DNA of 64,000 bases, taken from contig NZ_QBKT01000003.1 in the NCBI RefSeq assembly GCF_003054265.1, forward strand, positions 124,001 through 188,000, read 5' to 3'. Position 1 is the stretch's first letter. Each line of letters opens with the position of its first letter. A program made the position numbers and the translations under genes. This document shows, one piece after another, positions 52,854 to 61,407 of the stretch. The notes under the pieces were generated by a model, which was not told the origin of the DNA, did not search any database, and worked only from the letters and a program-made list of their open reading frames with translations. This stretch comes from Kordia periserrulae. Its GTDB lineage: Bacteria > Bacteroidota > Bacteroidia > Flavobacteriales > Flavobacteriaceae.

Positions 52854-52920
52854 ATCGTCAATCATCAATCGCAAATCGTACATCCAAAATCGTCAATCAA
52901 AAATCGTCAATCAAAAATCT
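52854..52920. repeat. Degenerate heptamer repeat AATCGTC-type, about 9 units
   Basis: AATCGTC, AATCATC, AATCGCA, AATCGTA and AATCAAA follow one another in 7-nt register and run into the stop codon of the amidohydrolase gene, as the related repeat does at the DUF779 gene. Confidence 0.88.
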
Positions 52921-55900
52921 ACTGATGTCCTAAATGACAGCCACAGCCAGGACGCATAAAGCTATTTGATTCTTCGTGCCACGGAAATGCTGCGTTGTAT
53001 TTATTATTTTCCCAATAGAATTTGGTGCGTTCTTTCGGTTCGTTTCCGATTTCGTTCATGGTTTCAGTGTCATATAAACGCCCATTTATCATTGTATGTG
53101 TAATGCTTTCTGTGTTTTGAATGTTTTCTAACGGATTTTTGTCTAAAATGATCAAATCTGCCAATTTCCCAACTTTTAAAGAGCCAATATCATCATCAGC
53201 GCCAATGTATGCTGCAGGATTGATAGTCGCCGTTTTTAAGGCTTCCATTGGCGACATGCCGCCTTGTGCAATCATCCACAATTCCCAATGCGCGCCCAAT
53301 CCTTGCAATTGTCCGTGTGCGCCCATGTTTACTTTTACACCTTTGTCTGCCAAAGCTTTTGCCGTTTTTGACACCAAAACATGTCCGTTTTCGTATTCTT
53401 CATCGGGTAACATCGTACGATGTCTGGAACGCGCATCAATAATACTTCTTGGCGTATATTTTAAGAGTTTTTCGTTTTCCCAAACATTGGTTTTTTGATA
53501 CCAATAGTATTCTCCATTGACACCACCGTAATTTACAATCAGCGTAGGCGTGTAGCCTGTTTTGCTATGTCCCCACAATTCCAAAACGTCTTTGTACACA
53601 GGCGCAATCGGAATGTTGTGTTCCACACCAGTGTGTCCGTCCATAATCATGGTCATGTTGTGGTAGAATGTTGAACCACCTTCTGGAACTACAAAAATTC
53701 CTTCTTCACGTGCTGCTTGTAGTATTTGTTGTCGTTGCTCTCGTCGTGGTTGGTTGTAACTTTTTACGGATAAGGCGCCAAACGCTTTGGTTCTTCTGAT
53801 AGAAGAGCGCGCGTCGTCTAGATTGTTGACTACGGCTTTAAAATCGCCATCGGCTCCGTAGAGAATGAATCCAGTAGAGTAGAGGCGTGGACCGACGAGT
53901 GTTCCGTTTTTAACCAATTCCGATAAGGCAAATACTGTTTCGGTATTGGCAGATGGATCATGAGCTGTAGTAACGCCAAAAGCTAAATTCGCATAGAATT
54001 GCCAGTGCTTTTGCGTGGTGAGTCCATAACGAAATGCACCAATATGTGCGTGTGCATCCACCATTCCTGGTATGATGGTTTTTCCAGACATGTCGTAGAC
54101 TTTCACATTTCTTGGAATGCGAATATCACTTGTTTTTCCAATGGCTTCAATACGGTTTTCCTTGATGATGATGGTTCCGTTTTCAATCACTTCATCATTT
54201 TCCATCGTAATGATACGCGCGTTGGTGAATGCAATACGACCTTTGGGTTTGTCCGTTTCTAATTGCAAATTGATTTTGATGCCTTCTGTGGTAATTTCGG
54301 TGGTTTTTTCTGGCGAATTGTTTAAAAACGTAAACTTGTCTTTGATGTCATTCGAAAAATATTCGTCGCCCAACGTCCACATGACTTTTTTGCTATTTGG
54401 CGACCAATGCAAATTCACACCAGCATCTTTTGCGATTTGGGTTACAGGAAAGGCTTTGGTTTTATTATCCAAATCTACGGTTTGTCCAGTAATTATCATT
54501 GGAGCAACGTAGGCTTTGTGCAATTGTGAAAAAGCAATCCACTTGTTGTCTGGACTTGGTACGATTCTGTTTGCATATTTTGAGGTAAAGTGCGTGCGTT
54601 TGTCATTTCCGTGAAGATTCACGCTAAGCAATGATTTTGTGAGATTTCCAAAATAGGTGCCGCCAGTTTGTAAAAAGATACGTGTTCCATCTGCAGAAAA
54701 CAATGGATATTCTCCTTGTGCAGTGACGAATTTTGTATCGCTTCCATTAGACTTCATGATGTAAATACCCGCATTTTTATCATAGGTAAACCCTTGATCG
54801 CTGTTGCCTTTTTCTTTTCTGTAAACAATATGTGTTCCATCTGGCGAGAAAGAAGGTGTTCTAAAGCTTCCTTTTTCAGAGGTCAATTGTATAGAATTTC
54901 CGCCATTTATTGAAATTTTACGAACCGAACCTAAATTCAAATCATTCCAAGTAACATATACAATGTTTTTCCCGTCTGGTGAAAAACTAGGTTCAAATTC
55001 AAAGTCCGTTCCTGAAGTTAAGCGTTTGGGTATTCCGTTGGGTAATTTTTTCGTCCATAAATAACCGACAGCATTAAATACCAACGTTTTTCCGTCAGGA
55101 GAAGTGACTGCTTGTCGAATGACTTTTGCATCAAATTCATCAGGTGCCACAGGTGTTTTAAACGAAATCGCATCTGCAATTTGAAGCGTTGCATTTACGG
55201 TGAACGGAATGTTGGTTACTTTTAGAGAATTAATGTCAATTTTCTGAATTTTTCCATCCGCCCAAAATACAATTTCGGTATTATTTGGCATCCAGCTAAA
55301 GTTCGGATATACACCAAATATTGCCCACGCTTCTTGTTGGTCTTTGTCCAACGCATCGTACAATGGCAATTCTTCGCCCGTTTCTAAATCGTGCAAGTAT
55401 AAAACAGATTTGGTTCGTACTCTTTTGATGAACGCGAGTTTTTTACCATCTCGTGAAATTTGTGGACGCGATGCGCCTCCAGGTCCGCCTGTAACTTGTG
55501 TTGTTTTTCCCGTTTCAAAATCGTAGCGTTTGATGACATAGATTTGCTTATTTGGGTCTTTGTTGTATTGGAATGAGCCGCCAGGATATACGTCTTCACT
55601 GTAATATAAATACTTTCCATCAGGTGAAATAGATGGTTCGTTGACATCTTGTTGCGCATTTTTACGTTTGGTCAATTGCAAGCCTGAACCGCCTGTAATA
55701 TGGTATTGCCACATTTCTCCTGCACCTAAGGAACGTGTTGAAGTAAAGTGCTTTCGCGCCACAAACGAATTCCCATCAGGCATCCAAGTGGAATTGTTGA
55801 GCAAGCGGAAGTTTTCTTTGGTAATTTGTTTCGCATCTGAACCATCAGCATTCATCACCCAAATATTATCACCGCCACCAGCATCACTGGTGAAGAGAAT

Positions 55901-56209
55901 TTTTGTACCATCGGGACTGAAATGTGGTTGAATTTCAAATGGAATTCCTGTGCGTAGCGCTTTGGCTGTTCCGCCAGAAATAGGAATGGTATAAATATCG
56001 CCCATCATGTCAAAAACAATCATTTTTCCGTCTGGACTTACGTCTAAATTCATCCACGTTCCTTCATTGGTAGTGAACGAATGGTCTTTGTAATTAAAGT
56101 CACCTGTAGGATTGGAAACATCCCATTTTTCTGTCGTTTTTTTGTCTTGTGCGAATGTTGTACACATCAAGAAAAGTCCTAAAAGGGCAAAAAGATTGGT
56201 TTTTAACAT
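52919..56209 (-). CDS. Exported amidohydrolase with TolB-like propeller
   Basis: A 1096-residue protein with a signal peptide (about 1-20). Two N-terminal TolB/WD-like propellers (about 45-660, repeated FSPDGTKI.F.SD.GG) are followed by an amidohydrolase domain (about 680-1060) with the metal motif MVDAHAHIGAF, later NIPIAP, and the typical ending IGSLKVGKLADLIILDKNPL. It probably cleaves an amide or peptide bond in the periplasm. The C-terminus RPGCGCHLGHQ is Cys/His rich. Upstream (5') of the propeller/S9 operon but separated by 390 bp of repeats. Confidence 0.92.
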   Translation of the reverse strand: MLKTNLFALLGLFLMCTTFAQDKKTTEKWDVSNPTGDFNYKDHSFTTNEGTWMNLDVSPDGKMIVFDMMGDIYTIPISGGTAKALRTGIPFEIQPHFSPDGTKILFTSDAGGGDNIWVMNADGSDAKQITKENFRLLNNSTWMPDGNSFVARKHFTSTRSLGAGEMWQYHITGGSGLQLTKRKNAQQDVNEPSISPDGKYLYYSEDVYPGGSFQYNKDPNKQIYVIKRYDFETGKTTQVTGGPGGASRPQISRDGKKLAFIKRVRTKSVLYLHDLETGEELPLYDALDKDQQEAWAIFGVYPNFSWMPNNTEIVFWADGKIQKIDINSLKVTNIPFTVNATLQIADAISFKTPVAPDEFDAKVIRQAVTSPDGKTLVFNAVGYLWTKKLPNGIPKRLTSGTDFEFEPSFSPDGKNIVYVTWNDLNLGSVRKISINGGNSIQLTSEKGSFRTPSFSPDGTHIVYRKEKGNSDQGFTYDKNAGIYIMKSNGSDTKFVTAQGEYPLFSADGTRIFLQTGGTYFGNLTKSLLSVNLHGNDKRTHFTSKYANRIVPSPDNKWIAFSQLHKAYVAPMIITGQTVDLDNKTKAFPVTQIAKDAGVNLHWSPNSKKVMWTLGDEYFSNDIKDKFTFLNNSPEKTTEITTEGIKINLQLETDKPKGRIAFTNARIITMENDEVIENGTIIIKENRIEAIGKTSDIRIPRNVKVYDMSGKTIIPGMVDAHAHIGAFRYGLTTQKHWQFYANLAFGVTTAHDPSANTETVFALSELVKNGTLVGPRLYSTGFILYGADGDFKAVVNNLDDARSSIRRTKAFGALSVKSYNQPRREQRQQILQAAREEGIFVVPEGGSTFYHNMTMIMDGHTGVEHNIPIAPVYKDVLELWGHSKTGYTPTLIVNYGGVNGEYYWYQKTNVWENEKLLKYTPRSIIDARSRHRTMLPDEEYENGHVLVSKTAKALADKGVKVNMGAHGQLQGLGAHWELWMIAQGGMSPMEALKTATINPAAYIGADDDIGSLKVGKLADLIILDKNPLENIQNTESITHTMINGRLYDTETMNEIGNEPKERTKFYWENNKYNAAFPWHEESNSFMRPGCGCHLGHQ

Positions 56210-56387
56210 TTGGTTATAGGTTTACGCTTCTAAATTAGCCAATATCACGTTAATATTTCTTAAAAGAGTGTTAAGGTGTTTTGCGGAAGTTCTAAAAACT
56301 TGGCAACGAATGATTTTAGGGTGTTTTTACCCTTTAAATTCTATCAGAAAGCTACTACTTTTATACTTTACCAAAATTTAAGGAATT

Positions 56388-56738
56388 ATGAAGCTAGGAT
56401 ATAAAACTTTCGTTAGATGTTGCGTTGCGGTTATTGTATGTTGTTTATTGTCATCGTGTTATACAGTTCGATTGAAAAATGTGTATGGCGATCCAGAACC
56501 CGATCCGTTTAATGATGCAACCGATTATTATCGCTATATGAAAGTACGTGAAATTGATACAACGATTAAAATTTCAGTAACGGATAAAGACTTTACCAAA
56601 CTAATTAAAGACTGTTCGGAAGGAATTTACATTATGGAATATCGCAATACGTTTGGTGGTATTTTGTTGAGCGCTGTCACTTTTGGGAGAAAACGCAAAG
56701 TGAAAGCAAAATATGTGTGTCTAAAACCTACAAACTAA
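56388..56738 (+). CDS. Small lipoprotein, unknown
   Basis: A 116-residue product with lipobox LLSSC (Cys24). The mature part is short and basic at the C-terminus (FGGILLSAVTFGRKRKVKAKYVCL). No family recognised. Its stop codon is 4 bp before the oxidase gene, so it is likely the first gene of the 56388-61407 operon. Confidence 0.72.
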   Translation: MKLGYKTFVRCCVAVIVCCLLSSCYTVRLKNVYGDPEPDPFNDATDYYRYMKVREIDTTIKISVTDKDFTKLIKDCSEGIYIMEYRNTFGGILLSAVTFGRKRKVKAKYVCLKPTN

Positions 56739-56742
56739 TCTT

Positions 56743-58344
56743 ATGGCTACTACAAAATCACATCCAAAAAGCTCTTGGGATACGCTGCACAACAACGGAC
56801 CTTTTCCGTTGAAAACCTTGCATGTTACCGAATTGGAAGGTTCAGCAAATATGTTTTCTAAATACGACCGCTACAACGATGCAGCCAAAGAAATACAACG
56901 ATTGATTCGTGAAGCAGCGGATAAAAATGAAGGTTTTAGAGCTTACGGTTCGGCGTGGTCGTTGTCGCATATTGCACATCAAAAAGACAACATGCATTTT
57001 AATAGTTTTATGAGCATTCACATTCCAATTCCGCAAGAGTTGAGTCATGAAAATTCATCCTATGCCAATGAGAATTTGTTCTTTTTTGAATGTGGAAATA
57101 CCATCAAGCGCATTTCAGAAGTATTGAGTTCGCATGGAAAATCGCTTAAAACCAGTGGTGCCAGTAACGGACAAACCATTGCAGGTTGTATTTCAACAGG
57201 CGTTCATGGAGCTGCATTGAATGTAGGTTCCATTCAAGATTATGTTGTTGGATTGAATTTGATTATTGGTGATAAACCTACAGATATTGTGTATTTGGAG
57301 CGACATACCCAACCAGCTTTGAACGATGATTTTGCCAAGAAAATAAAGGCGAAAGTTATTCGAAATGACCATTTGTTCAATGCAGCGTTGGTCGGATTGG
57401 GCGCGTTTGGATTTATACACGGTGTTGTCATTGAAGCTGAAGATCGCTTTTTATTAAAACGTTATGTAAAAAAGATTCCAAAAGATTTGGCATTGCAATT
57501 GGCAGATACCATGGATTTTAAAAATTCTACCTTCAAAATTGACGGCGAAGTAGATGCAGACGGAAAACCATTGCGTCCGTATCACTACAAAGTATTTATC
57601 AATCCGTATACAAATGACAACGAATATGTGGTGGAAGTGATGTATAAAAAACCGTATCAAGTGCCGTATCCTGATCCGTTTCCAGTGATTAAAACGTCTT
57701 TGTATAAAGACTTGATTTATTTGTTGATTAAAATCTCAGAGAAATTTCCGAAAAGCATTCCGTGGTTCATCAAACAATTGCGAAAAACCATTTTGCCTGC
57801 GGTTGATGAGGAAACCTTGGGAACGTTGTATGAAACCTTTTGGGACGCACCATATCAAGGTCCAGCCTTTGCCTGTTCTGTGGGAATTGATCATACAAAT
57901 TCTTCCAAAGCATATAAAGTGTTGGAAGAAATGACACAAAAAGAAGGTCCGATTCCAGGAATTTTTGCCATGCGATTTGTAAAGCAAACCGAAGCCACGC
58001 TAGGGTTTACGAAGTTTCCAATAACCTGTATGTTGGAAATTGACGGTGTTTTATGGGAAAAATCACGGAAAATTATGAGTCTGACCGAATATTCGCGTCG
58101 TATGATTGAAGTTTTGCAGGAAAACGACATTCCTTTCACAATTCATTGGGGAAAAAATTCCGATTGGAAATTTCCAAATTTGGTCAACGATATGTTTGGC
58201 GAAAAAGTAGCAGAATGGAAAAGCTATCGTAACGGATTGCTTTCTACAGAGATGCAACAAGTATTTTCCAACGGTTTTTTGGAAGACACAAATTTGCATC
58301 TGCCAAACAACACCAACGACGAAGATTTGATTGTTTCACTGTAA
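56743..58344 (+). CDS. FAD-linked oxidoreductase (PCMH/VAO type)
   Basis: A 533-residue enzyme of the vanillyl-alcohol-oxidase fold. The FAD-binding PCMH domain is seen at about 50-235 (FRAYGSAWSLSHIA, then SGASNGQTIAGCISTGVHGAA and the strand VVGLNLIIGD), with a C-terminal half like D-arabinono-lactone/cholesterol oxidases. There is no signal peptide, so it is cytoplasmic. The substrate is unknown. It follows the lipoprotein gene by 4 bp and precedes the nuclease gene by about 75 bp. Confidence 0.88.
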   Translation: MATTKSHPKSSWDTLHNNGPFPLKTLHVTELEGSANMFSKYDRYNDAAKEIQRLIREAADKNEGFRAYGSAWSLSHIAHQKDNMHFNSFMSIHIPIPQELSHENSSYANENLFFFECGNTIKRISEVLSSHGKSLKTSGASNGQTIAGCISTGVHGAALNVGSIQDYVVGLNLIIGDKPTDIVYLERHTQPALNDDFAKKIKAKVIRNDHLFNAALVGLGAFGFIHGVVIEAEDRFLLKRYVKKIPKDLALQLADTMDFKNSTFKIDGEVDADGKPLRPYHYKVFINPYTNDNEYVVEVMYKKPYQVPYPDPFPVIKTSLYKDLIYLLIKISEKFPKSIPWFIKQLRKTILPAVDEETLGTLYETFWDAPYQGPAFACSVGIDHTNSSKAYKVLEEMTQKEGPIPGIFAMRFVKQTEATLGFTKFPITCMLEIDGVLWEKSRKIMSLTEYSRRMIEVLQENDIPFTIHWGKNSDWKFPNLVNDMFGEKVAEWKSYRNGLLSTEMQQVFSNGFLEDTNLHLPNNTNDEDLIVSL

Positions 58345-58421
58345 GGACAGAAACTTTTACCAACAGAGTTGTGTAAACTTTTAAAATTTAATAATTTAGA
58401 AACGCATTAATATAACTGGTT

Positions 58422-59360
58422 TTGGGGTATTCAGTCAATTTTTTCGAAACGCACGCTGTGTCAGCACCAAGCATCGGCAATCGTGAAACACAGAAGTTCA
58501 CTACGGCAAACTTGGTAGTTTCTGACTATTATTTACCGTATGTAAATTACAGTGTGTTGCAAAATCCGTTTCGAAAATTTCCGTATTACTCCGCCGTAAA
58601 TGTAGATGGTAACCATTTTCATAAACTCAAAAGAGAACATATTTTTGAAGGAAGTGAGCGTTGGTTGAAAGATGCGCGTATTCCAGCAGAAAGTCAGTGG
58701 GGAAATGCGTTGTACAATGCTGAAAAGAACGATTTTGACAAAGGACACTTAGCAAAACGCGAAGACGTACAATGGGGAATTGACGCAGAAGCTGCTAAAA
58801 ATGCAGCGCGTTCAACCTTTTATTTTACCAATGCTGTTCCGCAAGTAAGCAAGTTGAACAGAGGCGTTTGGAAAAGCATTGAAAATTATATTTTGCATCA
58901 TGAAGTGGTAAAACATAACATGAAAATTTGCCTGTTTAGCGGTCCAGTTTTTAGCGCAGACGATCCTGAGTTTTTAAAAACAGTAAATGGTGAAAAGGTA
59001 CTTTTGCCGTATTTGTTTTGGAAAGTGGTGTATTATGTAAAAGATGGAGAATTACACAGAGCAGGATTTTTAACAAGTCAACAGCGAGAAATGCAGAAAA
59101 AACGCATTATCAAACCTGTGAGTCGCTCGGAAGAAGCTGTTCGCGCTACACATTTCAATGCTTTTAAAGATGCAGAAACCTATCAAGTGAATGTGAATTT
59201 TATTGAAAAATTGAGTGGTTTGTCGTTTGAAGCTGCGGCGGAAATGTTTCAGAGTAACGACCCAGAGCGCATTATTTTATCACGTGTCAACGTGCGCAAT
59301 GTGAGTAACGAAAGTGTGCAGATGGAAGCACAAGCCAATAGTATGAATTTAACCTTATAA
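58422..59360 (+). CDS. DNA/RNA non-specific endonuclease (NUC1/EndoG type)
   Basis: A 312-residue product if the TTG at 58422 is used; no ATG exists at the N-terminus (CTG 58416 and a GTG near 58458 are alternatives), so the start is uncertain. The nuclease core is clear: DKGH at 106-109 (a DRGH variant, His109 catalytic), then FTNAVPQVSKLNRGVWKSIE with the metal-binding Asn146 and Glu154 at the same spacing as in Serratia nuclease. I see no signal peptide, so it would stay in the cytoplasm and be harmful unless controlled. The CHAT gene follows 16 bp later. Confidence 0.85.
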   Translation: MGYSVNFFETHAVSAPSIGNRETQKFTTANLVVSDYYLPYVNYSVLQNPFRKFPYYSAVNVDGNHFHKLKREHIFEGSERWLKDARIPAESQWGNALYNAEKNDFDKGHLAKREDVQWGIDAEAAKNAARSTFYFTNAVPQVSKLNRGVWKSIENYILHHEVVKHNMKICLFSGPVFSADDPEFLKTVNGEKVLLPYLFWKVVYYVKDGELHRAGFLTSQQREMQKKRIIKPVSRSEEAVRATHFNAFKDAETYQVNVNFIEKLSGLSFEAAAEMFQSNDPERIILSRVNVRNVSNESVQMEAQANSMNLTL

Positions 59361-59376
59361 GATCATTTCAAACAAA

Positions 59377-60336
59377 GTGAACATATTATTTATCAAAGCC
59401 AATCCGATAGACAGCGATGCACTGCGTTTGGATGTGGAAGAAAACGCCATACGCGATGTGTTGGACAGTTGTGACGATAAAACCAAATTCGATTTTGAGT
59501 CGCGAGGCGCAGTTACCAAAGACCTTTTGATTGATCATTTGCTAAAAATTAAACCGAATATTCTACACATTTCTGGACATGGAAACACGGAAGAACAATT
59601 GCTGTTGGAAGATGTCGATGGTTACAAAGAAGAAGTGTCTATTGAAAAGCTGTCCAATGTGTTGTCGGGTTTTACCGATCATATTCAGTGTGTGTTTTTA
59701 AATACCTGTCACAGTTTGTCGGGCATGGGCGATTTTAATGAAAATATTGCCTATATCATTGGGATGAAAAACGAAATTCCTGATGAGGTTGCAATTAGCT
59801 TTTCGCGAAATTTCTACAATGCGTTGTTCAATGGCAGAACGATTAAAGATTCGTTTAAAATTGCCTTATCACGCATTGCAATGACCGATCAAGGAGATGA
59901 ATACATTCCGAAATTAATCGTGAATAAAAAAGCAATTGCCGCTACTCCCATTCCTAAAGAAGCTGTAGAAAATGACGAAGACGAATTAATCAATACCATT
60001 ATTTCGGAAGCTGAAATTGCAGAAGCTAAAAACGGCTATCAGCAAAGTATCAACTTTCATTATAAAATCATTTTTGGTGCGATTGCGATTAGTGTTGGAC
60101 TGTTCTTGTTTCTGTACTTTAGTGGCAATAACGATTTAACGTCTTCTTTAATTGGATTGATTCCGAGTGCGTTTGGAAGTTATCCTTTTTTAGAGATTCA
60201 AAAGCGGAAAAACAGAATTACGCTCATTCGTGTTTTTGAATTGAAACGCCAACGATTGCTAAATGCCTTGTCACAATTATCACCAACCGAGCGCAGAGAA
60301 CTCAACGACGAATTTAAGCGATTAATTATCATTTAA
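59377..60336 (+). CDS. CHAT-domain caspase-like protease with two membrane helices
   Basis: A 319-residue product from GTG 59377. Residues about 1-180 form a CHAT domain with the catalytic His68 in ISGHGN and Cys111 in FLNTCHSLSG, the caspase/separase dyad. Two membrane segments follow (about 230-249 and 253-271), then a basic helical tail (LKRQRLLNALSQL). So a cytoplasmic protease is tethered to the inner membrane or coupled to a pore. It lies between the nuclease gene (16 bp) and a membrane coiled-coil gene (15 bp). Confidence 0.85.
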   Translation: MNILFIKANPIDSDALRLDVEENAIRDVLDSCDDKTKFDFESRGAVTKDLLIDHLLKIKPNILHISGHGNTEEQLLLEDVDGYKEEVSIEKLSNVLSGFTDHIQCVFLNTCHSLSGMGDFNENIAYIIGMKNEIPDEVAISFSRNFYNALFNGRTIKDSFKIALSRIAMTDQGDEYIPKLIVNKKAIAATPIPKEAVENDEDELINTIISEAEIAEAKNGYQQSINFHYKIIFGAIAISVGLFLFLYFSGNNDLTSSLIGLIPSAFGSYPFLEIQKRKNRITLIRVFELKRQRLLNALSQLSPTERRELNDEFKRLIII

Positions 60337-60351
60337 CACAGAAAAAATCAC

Positions 60352-61407
60352 ATGAAAACCTATAAATCCATAGAAGAAACCATCGCTGACGTCCGTAAAA
60401 AAGACAAACGTTATAATTATGTGATATTGATTGTTGTGATATTAATGATAGCAGTCATAGCCTCGTTGATTATTTATGCACAAGACAAGCGAAACCGTGC
60501 GAACGAAGAGTTAATTGCCAAATATGAGCTAGAACTTATAGAAAACAAACGATTAAGAATGCAAGATTCATTGCAAACGGATTCCATTACACAATTGGTA
60601 AAAACCTTGCGAAAAGAATTGGCAACTATCGAGCGAAAGCTGGACAAAAATGAAATTCCAGAAGCCGATAAAATGGTTGTACTCAACAATGTAAATTTGG
60701 CACAAGACAAACTCAACCGAATCACCAATAATGTTATGGATCATACCATTGTGCGGTATTACAAGCGCAAAGCCGATGGCAATCGTATTGAACGTTTGAT
60801 TCAGTCGATGAAAGATCCAAAATTCAATCTAAATTTAAAACAAGTTCCTAATGACGACGGACGTACAAGTGTAAATACTGTTTGGTATGGCGCCGATGTT
60901 GAAAAAGGAGAAGTTCGTGAATTGGTGAATGCGCTTTTACAAATTGGCGTAAACATCAAAAATGTAAAAGAATTTGACAATCCAAGCACGAAAGATTGGA
61001 AAAGCGAAGCTATTGAAATTGGTTACGAGGCATTGCCAAATACGACAAAAAGCGTGACCAAAGCCGATTTGTCACGATATGTAACCAAAAATACCAATAG
61101 TAATTATTATGTGCGACTCTACTCGTACAATCCGAATGCGGTTGTTAAAAGGAATTTAACACAATACATTAAAAAGCAAAATTACAATCTCAAAGTATAT
61201 CCAGATTGGGAAAAGAAACCAAGTTTTTTCTCGAATTCGCCCACCATTTTTTACTATAGCGATAAAAGCAAAGCTGCCGCTGAGGAATTAAAAAATACCT
61301 TAAATAAGTTAAATAGAAGACTAAATTTCACCATAAAACGCGGCAATGGTTATGGCATTGAAAAACGCGATTTAGATAACACATTTATTGTGCATTATTT
61401 GCAGTAA
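60352..61407 (+). CDS. Membrane-anchored coiled-coil protein, unknown
   Basis: A 351-residue product: cytoplasmic N-terminus (1-21), one membrane helix (22-43), a charged coiled-coil region (about 45-130), and a C-terminal region of two alpha/beta repeats (about 160-235 and 255-351) resembling LytR_C/SPOR-like folds. No family recognised with confidence. It starts 15 bp after the CHAT gene; position suggests it is a partner or substrate of the protease. Confidence 0.75.
   Translation: MKTYKSIEETIADVRKKDKRYNYVILIVVILMIAVIASLIIYAQDKRNRANEELIAKYELELIENKRLRMQDSLQTDSITQLVKTLRKELATIERKLDKNEIPEADKMVVLNNVNLAQDKLNRITNNVMDHTIVRYYKRKADGNRIERLIQSMKDPKFNLNLKQVPNDDGRTSVNTVWYGADVEKGEVRELVNALLQIGVNIKNVKEFDNPSTKDWKSEAIEIGYEALPNTTKSVTKADLSRYVTKNTNSNYYVRLYSYNPNAVVKRNLTQYIKKQNYNLKVYPDWEKKPSFFSNSPTIFYYSDKSKAAAEELKNTLNKLNRRLNFTIKRGNGYGIEKRDLDNTFIVHYLQ

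Noticed and set aside
52625-52925. Two plus-strand frames in the gap before the amidohydrolase gene
   Set aside because: They run through TTCAACA and AATCGTC repeats, have low-complexity products and no recognisable domain.
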